The notes under the pieces: model-generated
What the model saw: only the letters and a program-made list of their open reading frames with translations
Told to the model about the DNA's origin: nothing
Databases searched by the model: none
Assembly: GCA_928724745.1 (NCBI GenBank)
Contig: CAKMXJ010000003.1
Span: 124,001-188,000 of the forward strand
Direction of reading: 5' to 3'
Source of the DNA: Anthracocystis setariae
Taxonomy: Eukaryota > Basidiomycota > Ustilaginomycetes > Ustilaginales > Ustilaginaceae
DNA length: 64,000 nucleotides
Translations under genes and position numbers: made by a program
Part shown: in pieces, positions 51,336-60,377 of the stretch
How positions within the stretch are numbered: position 1 is the stretch's first letter
How the letters are laid out: the number at the start of each line of letters is the position of its first letter

Positions 51336-52241
51336 ATGTCAAGGGCTTCAAGGACGTCACGATTTCTCAGCGCAGCCCTGTCTGGACGATGGGTTAGCAC
51401 AGCAGCGTATGCGTCTGCGGCGGTGATGCAAATCGGTAGCGTTGTACACCTGATCAACGAGCATGTGTTTGAAATCCGCAACTCGTTAGGTGCATCGATG
51501 CTGCCTACGCTTGCTGCGGAGGGAGACTTTCTTCTGCAGCTTCGACTACCATTGGCATCATTGATCGACTCTCTTCGCTTCAATCACGACGACGATAAAG
51601 GCGCGTCGGCGTCGAGACACGCATACCACGGTCGCAAGATTGGAGGGGCGTTGTTTTCCAAGACTGACCAGGCGCAGGGGACAGGGTTGAGGGTGGGCGA
51701 TTTGGTGGTAGCGCTATCACCTTTTGATCCGGAACGATCGGTGTGCAAGAGAGTGATCGGACTTCCTGGAGATACGATTGCGTTGGACGTTCGCATGCGA
51801 CCGCTACCCGAACACGCGTGGAAAGGCCGTCTACCCATCCAACCCACCCACACACCTACCGACCATCTCGACAGCAAAATGGTCAAATTTCAAGACTTGC
51901 TCCCCAACACCCAAGTGGACCTACTGACAAGCATGGACACCACCACCACCAACACCAACACCAACACCTCGGATCCGAACGATACGCACAAACACAACTC
52001 AGCCGCAATCCAAGACCTCCAGGAAAACACATACGTACGATCCAAAGGCGACGTTCAGTACATAACCATCCCCCTAGGCCACGTCTGGCTAGTAGGCGAC
52101 AACCTAGCCAACTCAACAGACAGCAGACATTACGGTCCCGTCCCCCTCGGCATGATCAAAGGCAAAGTCATCGCAAGAATCTACCCATCCCCGCGCTGGT
52201 TCACCAACAACCTCTCCTACACCGACACCGACTCACGTTAA
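51336..52241 (+). CDS. IMP1: Mitochondrial inner-membrane peptidase, Imp1 type
   Basis: A 301-aa signal peptidase-like protein (family S26) that removes intermembrane-space sorting signals from mitochondrial proteins. The start at 51336 gives an Arg/Ser-rich presequence-like N-terminus (MSRASRTSRFLSAALSGRWV). The catalytic Ser is Ser54 in GASMLPTLAAEGD and the general-base Lys is Lys138 in CKRVIGLPGDTIAL. The C-terminal box GHVWLVGDNLANSTDSRHYG (249-267) is typical of Imp1, as is PVPLGMIKGKVIARI. Compared with yeast Imp1 (190 aa) there are two insertions: about 75-112 between the Ser and Lys boxes, and about 155-243 before GHVW, the second carrying a Thr/Asn run (TTTTNTNTNT). Both lie where loops are expected. 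Imp2 is less likely because of the DSRHYG box. Tail-to-tail with the next gene. Confidence 0.88.
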   Translation: MSRASRTSRFLSAALSGRWVSTAAYASAAVMQIGSVVHLINEHVFEIRNSLGASMLPTLAAEGDFLLQLRLPLASLIDSLRFNHDDDKGASASRHAYHGRKIGGALFSKTDQAQGTGLRVGDLVVALSPFDPERSVCKRVIGLPGDTIALDVRMRPLPEHAWKGRLPIQPTHTPTDHLDSKMVKFQDLLPNTQVDLLTSMDTTTTNTNTNTSDPNDTHKHNSAAIQDLQENTYVRSKGDVQYITIPLGHVWLVGDNLANSTDSRHYGPVPLGMIKGKVIARIYPSPRWFTNNLSYTDTDSR

Positions 52242-52401
52242 GACTCCGATTTCTCAACTTGTATTTTTAAAAACTTTGCGCGCTTCACGGGACAAATGAG
52301 ATGGATGATCATGACAACATATGCGAAAGTACTGGTATAGTTTGAAGGGGTATATATGCCGGGGAGGGGTTTATGCTAACAGATATCAAACGGGAGCAAA
52401 G

Positions 52402-53445
52402 TTATGGTTCTTGATCCCATCCACAAGATTTGCGAAGCGAAGCGCTCCACTGGTTGCGCTGCCAATCCAAGATGATAGGCACCATGTCGAGCAGCCCGAA
52501 CTGGGGCCAAAACTTGTCGACGAAATGCATATGTGTCTTGTCGGTGCACTGCCAAAGCATAAAGTCGCTCAACCTCGAGACACCCGAAGTGCGCACGAGA
52601 ATGTCGAGCGGAGGCGAATGCGCAAGCTGCATGCACTCGGACAAGTCTTGCACGGATACCGTCAGATCAAGCTGATTTAAAATCTCCTCGCCAAGCTTCT
52701 TGCCGCCTTGCCCGCTCGCCAGCTGACGAGCTTTCTCAGCCACCGCCGCCTTCTCTACCTGCCTCAGCTTGCTGTCCAAACACGTCCTCGCCGCGCCCGT
52801 CATCTCATCTCTACTCGCATACGGCATGCAGATATTCAGCGTGGCAGCTCCGTTGTCCTTGGTCATGTGCTCCACCCTCTCGACGGCCTCCCTTACATCT
52901 TGGGGCAGCAACTCTTTTCTGCCCACCACGCGCACTCGCACTTTATACCGCGCTATCAGCTCGCCATGTCCCGCCATTTCGATCAAACGCGTTTTGGCAA
53001 TCTCCATGAGCGCATTCACCTCGGTTTCGGAACGGCCAAAGTTGTCGATCGCAAATGCATACACCGTGACGGTGGTGAGGCCACGCAGGTTGAGGCACAC
53101 TTCGAGGACGGACTTGAGCGTAGCGAAGCCGGTCAGGTGGCCGTGCTGGATGGTGTGGTGGGATGTGCGTGCCCATCGACGGTTGCCGTCCATGACAAAA
53201 GCGACGTGACGCGGGATGGGGCCAAGAGAAAGTGTAGACAGCAGCAGCCGTTGTGGTGAGGGCAATGGAAGCAGTGACAAGAGGGAGAGCGGCGAGAGTG
53301 CGGCTCGTTTGAGGAGTCGCCTTTTCGATAAAGCATTGTCCTCGGTGTGTCGTGAGTCGTCGCTCACTGTTACTTTGTCGTCATCCGATTTGGAACGAGG
53401 TTGTGATTTCGCCACTTCCGTACTGGAGCGTTCCGCGACCGGCAT
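52402..53445 (-). CDS. RER2: cis-Prenyltransferase (dehydrodolichyl diphosphate synthase)
   Basis: A 347-aa enzyme of the UPP/dehydrodolichyl diphosphate synthase family that adds isopentenyl units in cis to farnesyl diphosphate to make dolichol precursors at the ER for glycosylation. The catalytic block is HVAFVMDGNRRWAR with Asp86, followed by GHLTGFATLKSVLEVC, VYAFAIDNFGRSETEVNALM and NICMPYASRDEM. The C-terminal box DILVRTSGVSRLSDFMLWQC holds the Arg and Ser that bind the diphosphate of IPP. The N-terminal 75 residues are basic with a Leu-rich stretch (50-70) that may attach it to the membrane. The first ATG is 53445; the upstream frame opens only from TTG. The TSG in place of the usual TSGE is a slight variation. 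Single-subunit Rer2/Srt1-type rather than Nus1/NgBR because the catalytic motif is intact. Confidence 0.92.
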   Translation of the reverse strand: MPVAERSSTEVAKSQPRSKSDDDKVTVSDDSRHTEDNALSKRRLLKRAALSPLSLLSLLPLPSPQRLLLSTLSLGPIPRHVAFVMDGNRRWARTSHHTIQHGHLTGFATLKSVLEVCLNLRGLTTVTVYAFAIDNFGRSETEVNALMEIAKTRLIEMAGHGELIARYKVRVRVVGRKELLPQDVREAVERVEHMTKDNGAATLNICMPYASRDEMTGAARTCLDSKLRQVEKAAVAEKARQLASGQGGKKLGEEILNQLDLTVSVQDLSECMQLAHSPPLDILVRTSGVSRLSDFMLWQCTDKTHMHFVDKFWPQFGLLDMVPIILDWQRNQWSASLRKSCGWDQEP

Positions 53446-53770
53446 AGTGAATGCTGCGGTTGGAGGTGGTAGAGGCGAAAGGATCAAGGTCGGAGGCGCA
53501 ACGCGCAAAAGGGTCAGCCGAAGTTTGACTTTTTTTTTTTTAGGTTGGCGACTCAAAGTCAGCGGTCGGACAACTCCGACTGGACTTGCTGGCTGGTTAG
53601 GAACCCGAATCGGTTAAATCGGGCAACTTTTGAGCGGCGCCTCACACACACACACACGGTGCCTCGGCTGTCATTCCGATTGTTCCTTTTCCGCACTCGA
53701 CACTCTCCTCCATCCCTCTCCCTCTCGCTTTCATAAACGCTCCTCACCCAACACCTCCCGTGGAACGCCC
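53446..53770. promoter_or_regulatory. Divergent promoter region, prenyltransferase / Laa2-like gene
   Basis: A compact shared promoter with a T-run at about 53530 (27-base neighbourhood) and a short CA run at 53643-53656. The plus-strand leader is CT-rich. Confidence 0.45.
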
Positions 53771-55588
53771 ATGCAACACGGTTGCAGGCCGCTCGGCAAT
53801 CTTCAGGAACGACATAGAATGCAGAGGATGAACTCGGATCCCTTGGCGGTGTGGCAAGATCCCGCACCAGCAACACCCTCCACCTCAACTGGCAAGGCCG
53901 CCAAAGATCCGACAGCTGCAATTATGCTATCAGATGAGCCGAAGCTATCACTGGAATTCATGGATGACGATCCAGGATGGGGCGTCGCATCCACATCGAC
54001 CTCCAGAGCCAACAGTCCGGTCAAGTCACGCAAGCCGCCGTCGAAAAAGGGTTCCTCAGCTGCTGTAACGCCGATCAACGAGTCTGGAGACTTGGTAGGC
54101 TTGGACCCATCCTCACCACAGAAAACAGCGCTTGGAAGTACTGTTCAAGCAAAGAAACGAGCAGAAGAGACTGCGGGCGAGGCGCTAGCCGAGACAGTGA
54201 AATCCATCGACGAGGTCAATCTGGCCAAGGCGACAGAAGTCGTATCAGCTGGCGATAATCACGAAAACCATAAAGATGCCTCTGAACACTTGCGGCAAGA
54301 GAGAATAGGCTCAGCTGACGATACTCTCACACCGGAAGAATTTTCAGAAAAGGCTTCTATTGCTGCGCCGGCGGAAGCAAAAAAGGAGGAGGAGGAGGAC
54401 GAGGAGGAGGAGGAGAACGACACCGATGGATTCGATGACTTTGGCGAGTCAGTAGAAGCAGGTGCAAATGGAGCCGCTCACGACGACTTTGGTGACTTTG
54501 ACGACTTTGAGACGGGCGATGCCACCAATGACGACGATTTCGGCGACGATGGTTTCGGCGATGACGGCTTCGATGAACCTGCACAGGAGGCACAGCCAAC
54601 AGCACCGATACAGCCCGCGATCCCACCTGCACCTACACGCGATTGGGCACCACTGCACGTCACTCCCTCGTCCAACCGGAACGACCTAGCAAACTCAGTC
54701 AACGCCCTACTGCCGCTGTCAACAGCAGCAGAGAAGGACCTCAGCACAGCACCTCTACGCCAGGTTGAAGGCCCATCGCAGGTGTTGGTCAGCGGCGGAT
54801 CGCGTCAACTCTGGACCGACCTGTCCTCATTCCCTTCCGTCAAACCTATCGACTGGGTACGAAGTCGAACGCGCCGCGACTACCTCATCTCCATGGGCGT
54901 GCCTGTGAATCTTGACGAGATCCACTCGTCGTTCGCATCCGGACCTGGCGGCTCAAAGCAGCTTCCGCCTCTGCAGCTCAAATACGTCTCGTCTGCCAAC
55001 CGTGCTTCCACCGATGGCAACAGCCACCAACGAAGCTCGAGCTTGAAAGTCACTGGTACGGCGGTAGGAGCGACCGGTGCGCAGAGGTCGGTATCCACTT
55101 CCAACAGTCCACGCAATGGCTCGCAAAGCCCCGCGTCGGGCTCGAGCGTCAATCGGGAACGCATCGCCGAGCGTCGTCGCGAAGAGCTCGGCTTGGGTCC
55201 TGCACCTCAAGTCGATCTACGTCGGGCAGAGGAGTTGGTTGATAAGACGGAAGACCAATTGACATTGCTGTCGCTGCCTGCGCTCAAGTCGATGCTGCGC
55301 GAACTCAATACGCTGACCACGTCGACGTCAAGTTTGCTAACGCATCATCTGACGTTGAGGGAGAGCTACCAGGCGGATTCCGAGATGTACAATTCGATGA
55401 TCAAGGAGTTGGTGACCGGGGCGGCGAGTCGGTTTAGTGGCGATAATAGGAAGTCCACTACGATGATGGCGAGTCAGTCGAGTAGTGGGGTGAAGGCGAG
55501 GAATAGCACGCCACCAGGTGGAGTGTCGATGGCGGGCAGTAGGAGTATGAGTCCCAATTTGAGGGGTGGCGCAGCGTCAAAGCGCTAA
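53771..55588 (+). CDS. Acidic DFGDF-motif protein, Laa2/aftiphilin-like trafficking factor
   Basis: A 605-aa protein. The first ATG of the frame is 53771; Met codons at 53819 and 53828 (MNSDPLAVWQD) are also possible and may be better. The N-terminus has a WQDPAP motif and an FMDDDPGWG motif. The middle (about 205-275) is extremely acidic with repeated DFGDF/DDFG elements (DGFDDFGESV, DDFGDFDDFET, DDDFGDDGFG), the type of motif by which accessory proteins bind clathrin-adaptor ears. A conserved-looking folded block follows (about 335-390): SRQLWTDLSSFPSVKPIDW and RSRTRRDYLISMGVPVNLDE. A helical C-terminal part (about 475-560) follows. This resembles the fungal Laa2 (DUF5102)/aftiphilin group that helps AP-1 traffic at endosomes/trans-Golgi. 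The assignment is moderate; the AP-2 alpha gene is in the same window but is not evidence. Confidence 0.62.
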   Translation: MQHGCRPLGNLQERHRMQRMNSDPLAVWQDPAPATPSTSTGKAAKDPTAAIMLSDEPKLSLEFMDDDPGWGVASTSTSRANSPVKSRKPPSKKGSSAAVTPINESGDLVGLDPSSPQKTALGSTVQAKKRAEETAGEALAETVKSIDEVNLAKATEVVSAGDNHENHKDASEHLRQERIGSADDTLTPEEFSEKASIAAPAEAKKEEEEDEEEEENDTDGFDDFGESVEAGANGAAHDDFGDFDDFETGDATNDDDFGDDGFGDDGFDEPAQEAQPTAPIQPAIPPAPTRDWAPLHVTPSSNRNDLANSVNALLPLSTAAEKDLSTAPLRQVEGPSQVLVSGGSRQLWTDLSSFPSVKPIDWVRSRTRRDYLISMGVPVNLDEIHSSFASGPGGSKQLPPLQLKYVSSANRASTDGNSHQRSSSLKVTGTAVGATGAQRSVSTSNSPRNGSQSPASGSSVNRERIAERRREELGLGPAPQVDLRRAEELVDKTEDQLTLLSLPALKSMLRELNTLTTSTSSLLTHHLTLRESYQADSEMYNSMIKELVTGAASRFSGDNRKSTTMMASQSSSGVKARNSTPPGGVSMAGSRSMSPNLRGGAASKR

Positions 55589-55766
55589 GCCCATCATTGT
55601 CATCGAAATGCTTAATGATGCACACACACGCACACCAGCTCAACGCGTTCGGTCTGCGATGCCAACGTGGTCAAGCGTTGCGAACGGCTCAAGCTTGACA
55701 CACTGCCATCTCAAAAGGTGGTGACATGACAAGGGCCGTACTTTGTTCATTGATGCATTGGAAGAT

Positions 55767-56093
55767 TCAGCGTGTGCTGTATTCGAACGTGAGGAAGAGG
55801 TTGGCGAAGAAGCGACCGAGTTTTGGTCGTGCGGGTTTTTTTTGTAGAATGGCTGGATCGATTTGCGCGCTTGCCGGTGTGAGTTTCAACATGCTCATCA
55901 TCAAGGTGAGCATACGCTCCATGTTTCGGTGGCCCTCGTTGAGTTCTTGTATCTCGCTCTGTACTGCCACGAGTTTTGATTGGCAACTCGTTCGCGACGA
56001 GCCTCGATCAGCGCCCTAACCTTGTTCTTGACCGCTCAAGGCGTTCTGTCCGCCAAAACCGTGACTCGTCGCTGCCTCGTTCAAGTCCTCCAT
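55767..56093 (-). CDS. Small spliced protein of unknown function (89 aa)
   Basis: I do not recognise this protein. It is proposed from splice logic on the minus strand. Exon 1 is 56021-56093 (MEDLNEAATSHGFGGQNALS and a few more codons); its ATG is preceded by an in-frame stop. The intron 55964-56020 is 57 bases, donor GTTAGG, acceptor GGCAG. Exon 2 is 55767-55963, ending in TGA, and starts in the same phase with QSEIQELNEGHRNMERMLTL. The 89-aa product is a short amphipathic helix protein rich in Met and Leu in the middle (MLTLMMSMLKL), then a basic KKPARPKLGRFFANLFLTFE tail. The middle looks like a coiled coil or membrane-peripheral helix. It could be a small subunit of a complex. The donor is weak, so the model is tentative, but the exon 2 composition looks coding. 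Confidence 0.45.
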
Positions 56094-56827
56094 CGCACGC
56101 TTTCATTCTTGTTTCCGCTCTTGATTCGTGAATCACAGGTTCGGAGTGTGGGCTAGTATAGCGGTTAGGACGAGGTCTACACACTCACTTTGGGTCGCAG
56201 TGCGTGCGCACCATTGCTCTCAGACGGTCAGGAACGAGTCGGATACACACGGAGACGGATTGCTGGTGGAATTGATTGAGACGATCGTACATGGGTGGCT
56301 AGCGAGATGCGAACCGGAGTGGCTGACGTGGATGAGGCAAGTCGTTCGTCAGAAGGCAGCGAGCGAGCGAGCGAGTGAGTTTAGCCCTGGTAGAGGTCAA
56401 GTCCGAAGCGGCAATCCCATTGAACATGAATGCGCTGCTATTTTGGTTGGTCCGGCGATTGTTCATCGTGAGCGAGGTGGGAGGAAGAACGTACAGGTCA
56501 GTATCGCCCAGATAACGGGCTTGATTGCAATGGGTGGAGAAAGCATGCTTGATCGCGAGCACGCCGCTAAAACCACCAGCCGCGATCGGTGAATATCTCA
56601 CCCGATAAGGGTTCACGCGCCACTTGGCTCGTCCGCAACACCTGAATCGAGTTGCGTCACAAGCCTCATCGTTGTCATACGACAACAACCTATTCCGGTC
56701 CACCACCCAACGCTGTTGCAAGCAAGGGCGGTCAGGGTGACGGAGCTCGCTGCGATTGCTGACCTGACCAACATGATACATCGTATTGCGTGAACGTCCA
56801 CTGCGCTAGTGTCTGGCTTTCTTTCTC
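56094..56827. other. Spacer between the small spliced gene and the ArAE-type gene
   Basis: It contains a 16-base stretch (GGCTAGTATAGCGGTT, 56151-56166) resembling a tRNA D-arm, but no anticodon or T-arm to match. GAGC units occur near 56360. No gene is supported. Confidence 0.45.
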
Positions 56828-59800
56828 ATGGGCGAAGTTCCACGACGACGAGGTGATGGTTCGCGCCGAATGGCCATCGTGCGTCGACTCGTCCAACGTC
56901 CAGGCAGTCGAATCCGACTGATCGCACCTGCCGTATTCGGATCACTCCTCATCAGCCCTTTCGTCCTGGCCAAGCCGCTCCACCGTTGGATGACACCAGA
57001 CCCGTTCTTCGCATACATCCACTTCTTCCTCTTCTTCTTCCCCTCCCCCTCCCCCGCAGGAGCCTACCTGGAGCGCTCCGTCATCACACTCCTCTTCGTC
57101 GCTTCCGGCACGGGCCTCACCTTCCTCGCCATCTCAGCATGCATCTGGATTGACCCCCCACACAACCCACCCATCGCCTACAGCACACAACAATCAAGAG
57201 CAATCGGAGTCACAACCCTCCTAGTCCTCTGCTTCGTAGCAGGCACCCTGGCGAGCTACGCCCCGCGCCTTAAAAGCCCCTGCAGAGCGCTCATCTTCAG
57301 CATCCTATGGCAACTCACCAAACAGTACAACACCATCACATCGCGCATCTTCCTCGACCAGTTCTACCCAGCCATGGTCGCCATGTCTGTAGGCATCGTG
57401 TGCAACTTTGCCATCTTCCCACGAACAGCAAGGAGGACTTCGATCGCACAGCTATGTCAATTGCTCGACGCAACCGATCGACTCATGGCCCAAGCGGTTG
57501 AGGACTTCTTTGTCGATCTCTCAACCCCTCCACCACCGCCACAAACGCAACCCGACCCTCCGCTACCAAACGAATCGCTGTCCAAGTTCAGGAGACTCAA
57601 AATCCACACCGAATCGCTCCAGAACCGATTCGAGGCCAACCTGGACGCAGCGCGGTACGAAGTGGCATTGGCACGCGTACCCATCGAGCAGCTCGTCATG
57701 TTTCTACCCCTCGTACGCAACATCCGTGCGTGGTTCTCGTGCATTCTCGCCTGTCTTGCCGACAGCGCCACCAAGGTCGAGCACGATCGGGCAGGAACGG
57801 CGGCGGTGGCTGGTTCGTCCGCGTTGGACTTTGAGCAAGAGATCCGGCGTTTCAGCGTGGAGATCGCCTGCTCGCTTGCGTGTGTGCGCCAGTGCGTCAA
57901 GCTGTGTATGGGCAGCGATCTATCGCAGGCCACATATTCTGTCGATTCGGCTGGCGATAAAGAATTACAACAACCCGCGCCGCCGCCGCCGTCGCCGTCG
58001 TCGCCGGATGAGATCCACGATCCGGTCCTTGCGCTGTCGCAGCAAAAGGACAACTTGCGCGGTGCGATCCGTAGCTTCAAAACTGCCCTGAGCGATGCTA
58101 TCAAAGAGTCTCGTTCCGAAGTTCTGCCCGCGTCATCAACCCCACCACTCGCTGCTGCTGCTGCTGCTGCTGCTGCTGTGGAGGAGGAGACGAGTACGGC
58201 GAGCGTGGTGGAACCGGTGGCGCTAGCGCATCTGTTCCGAAACGAGGCGTACCAAGTGTCGTTCCTAATGGTGTCGTTGCTCGAGGTGGCGTTGCTCGTA
58301 GATTCGTGTCTGAAAGGTGCGCTGGTGGTGGCGAATACGTGGCAAGCGAATCCGCGCAGGTCGGTACGCATGCCTGCAGCCAAATGGCGCTACTGGCTAG
58401 GTCGCGGTGGCGGTAGCGATGACATGACCACCGTCGACGAACGTGTCGATGCGTTGCTACATGAAGACGAACCTCTCTCGCCAGCCGATGAGCACGACGA
58501 GGAGCACGGAGGGTATCAGGAAATGGACTACTTCGAGCATGCATCCGACGTGCACCCCACCCCGGCTACCGTGACGACCAAGTTAGAACGCACCTCATCG
58601 AGACTCTCCAACCGAATGGCCAACATGCACAGTTGGATGAGAGCTCAACTGATGGCAATCAGCAGATTGCTGAGTTCACCGAGAGCGTTGCACTTTCGAA
58701 TGACGCTTTCCAAACACATTCGCACACTCCGTCACAGTCGACATATCAAGTTTGGCATCAAGCTCTCGGCAGGGATCGTACTATTGACACTGCCATCGTG
58801 GTTGGCGCCGGGGAGTTCGAAGCAGTGGTGGTTGGATCAGAGGGGACAGTGGATGGCGATTTCCTACCTGTTTTGCCTGGAGACGTCGACGGGCGCGAGC
58901 ATCCGCACGTCGTTCTTCCGCATCCTCGGCACGATCTCAGGCAGTCTGCTCGGGTTGGTTATCAACGAAATTAGTCGAGGCAATGCCTATGCGTTAGCGC
59001 TGTTGCTAACCATCGCCACGGCGCCGCCGTCGTACCTGATGCTGTTCACGCGCTTCCAAGGCGTGGGTATCGTAATGGGTTTGACGCTGCCCATCGTTGC
59101 GGTGATCCCAACCGAGGATCGAACCGAGAGCGCAGTGTACGTCGCGTGGAATCGGGGCTACATGATCTTGTTCGGCATCGTGGCGGCGTTGGTGGTAAAT
59201 CTGTTCTTCTGGCCCATCCACGCGCGTCTCCAGCTCGTCGCCAGGGTGTCGGCCATCACTTCGCAGTTGCAGTCGTTGTATCTGAGTTTGTCGCGTCAGA
59301 TGCTGTCCGGCGGCTTGATGGCTTCGCACAAATCGAGCGCGGCGTTCGAGAAGCTCGAGGTGAGTATCGAAAAGCGCATCGGTCAGGCCAGGGGGTTGGT
59401 GGATATCATGACCGCCGAAGTGAGTCTCAAGCCGAAGCGGACCAAGGTGTTGAAGGAGTTGTTGGATCATCTCGAGATGGTGCTTGAGTTGCTGATGGGG
59501 TTGCGAAGGTGTAGGGAGCATGGGATGCGGTCGGTAAGGCAGCATGCGGTGGTGAATGTGTTGGAGTTGAGGCAGAGTTTGATCGCGTCCGTGTTGTTGG
59601 TGCTGTGGACGACGGGGCAGGCTTTGCAGACCAAGGCGCCTTTGCCGCAGTGTTTGCCGAGTCCGAGGTTGGCGTTGGAGGAGATGACCGAGGCGGTGGC
59701 GGAGCAGTTGCGGTTGATGACCGACGACGCGGTTGAGTCGAAGACAAATGGTTCGAATCGATATTCACGATTGGGCGTTCCGGACGCTTTTCATGCGCTC

Positions 59801-60292
59801 GATAGTCTCAACAAAACCAGCATCCTAGCCAGCGTCAGAAGACGACATCGAAAGAGACCCGGTCTGCACTCGATCCAAACAGGCAGTCTCAGCGGTGGTT
59901 TGATCACACCCGCACGCAGGGGGATCGAAACTCCTACGACGACTAGTAGCAAAAAGTCGTTGGACTATGCGATCTTCTTCATCCTCGCCGAACACGCCTT
60001 GTTGGACGAGATCGTCACGTCGTTGGAAAGACTGCTGGAGCTGTGTAGAAGTATGGTTGGCGAGGCGAGTTTCTTGCGCACCGAGTACGTGCCGGATTTG
60101 CTGCAGCGTGGGTTCGAGGCGAGTAGCACGCCAGCCGACCATCCTTCTGTGCCTGGACAAGGCGGTGGTGCATCGCTTTTGGAACCGCCGCCGAGGTCGA
60201 CAGCGAGGAGCTTCTCGTCGCCGCAAGTGAGCAGGCTGAGAGAAGCTTCACCCATGAATAGGCCGGTGCATCCGTCGCCACTTGCCGCCTAG
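56828..60292 (+). CDS. Large ArAE/FUSC-type membrane protein
   Basis: A 1154-aa membrane protein with two hydrophobic halves, like fungal proteins with the aromatic acid exporter family (ArAE_2/FUSC) domain, some annotated as brefeldin A-sensitivity related. The ATG at 56828 precedes RRLVQRPGSRIRLIAPAVFG. The N-terminal half (about 30-200) has membrane segments such as YLERSVITLLFVASGTGLTF, GVTTLLVLCFVAGTLASYAP and MVAMSVGIVCNFAIFPRTAR, then a cytosolic helical region (about 210-600) with a poly-Ala run before EEETS. The second half starts with KHIRTLRHSRHIKFGIKLSA, WWLDQRGQWMAISYLFCLET and FFRILGTISGSLLGLVINEI, the typical FUSC motifs, then a long helical region and a disordered tail. Transport substrate unknown. 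The 3' end lies 85 bases from the convergent MSS1 gene. Confidence 0.85.
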   Translation: MGEVPRRRGDGSRRMAIVRRLVQRPGSRIRLIAPAVFGSLLISPFVLAKPLHRWMTPDPFFAYIHFFLFFFPSPSPAGAYLERSVITLLFVASGTGLTFLAISACIWIDPPHNPPIAYSTQQSRAIGVTTLLVLCFVAGTLASYAPRLKSPCRALIFSILWQLTKQYNTITSRIFLDQFYPAMVAMSVGIVCNFAIFPRTARRTSIAQLCQLLDATDRLMAQAVEDFFVDLSTPPPPPQTQPDPPLPNESLSKFRRLKIHTESLQNRFEANLDAARYEVALARVPIEQLVMFLPLVRNIRAWFSCILACLADSATKVEHDRAGTAAVAGSSALDFEQEIRRFSVEIACSLACVRQCVKLCMGSDLSQATYSVDSAGDKELQQPAPPPPSPSSPDEIHDPVLALSQQKDNLRGAIRSFKTALSDAIKESRSEVLPASSTPPLAAAAAAAAAVEEETSTASVVEPVALAHLFRNEAYQVSFLMVSLLEVALLVDSCLKGALVVANTWQANPRRSVRMPAAKWRYWLGRGGGSDDMTTVDERVDALLHEDEPLSPADEHDEEHGGYQEMDYFEHASDVHPTPATVTTKLERTSSRLSNRMANMHSWMRAQLMAISRLLSSPRALHFRMTLSKHIRTLRHSRHIKFGIKLSAGIVLLTLPSWLAPGSSKQWWLDQRGQWMAISYLFCLETSTGASIRTSFFRILGTISGSLLGLVINEISRGNAYALALLLTIATAPPSYLMLFTRFQGVGIVMGLTLPIVAVIPTEDRTESAVYVAWNRGYMILFGIVAALVVNLFFWPIHARLQLVARVSAITSQLQSLYLSLSRQMLSGGLMASHKSSAAFEKLEVSIEKRIGQARGLVDIMTAEVSLKPKRTKVLKELLDHLEMVLELLMGLRRCREHGMRSVRQHAVVNVLELRQSLIASVLLVLWTTGQALQTKAPLPQCLPSPRLALEEMTEAVAEQLRLMTDDAVESKTNGSNRYSRLGVPDAFHALDSLNKTSILASVRRRHRKRPGLHSIQTGSLSGGLITPARRGIETPTTTSSKKSLDYAIFFILAEHALLDEIVTSLERLLELCRSMVGEASFLRTEYVPDLLQRGFEASSTPADHPSVPGQGGGASLLEPPPRSTARSFSSPQVSRLREASPMNRPVHPSPLAA

Positions 60293-60377
60293 ATTTTGTA
60301 TTATTTATACCTCGTATCATAATAGATTTCCGAAGCTGCTGCTTTAATTTGCATAACTGTATAGATTGTTTGCGTTG

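Noticed and set aside
56140..56215. A tRNA-like D-arm (GTATAGCGGTTAGGAC)
   Set aside because: No anticodon stem-loop and no GTTCGA-type T-arm at the right distance, and no acceptor stem pairing.
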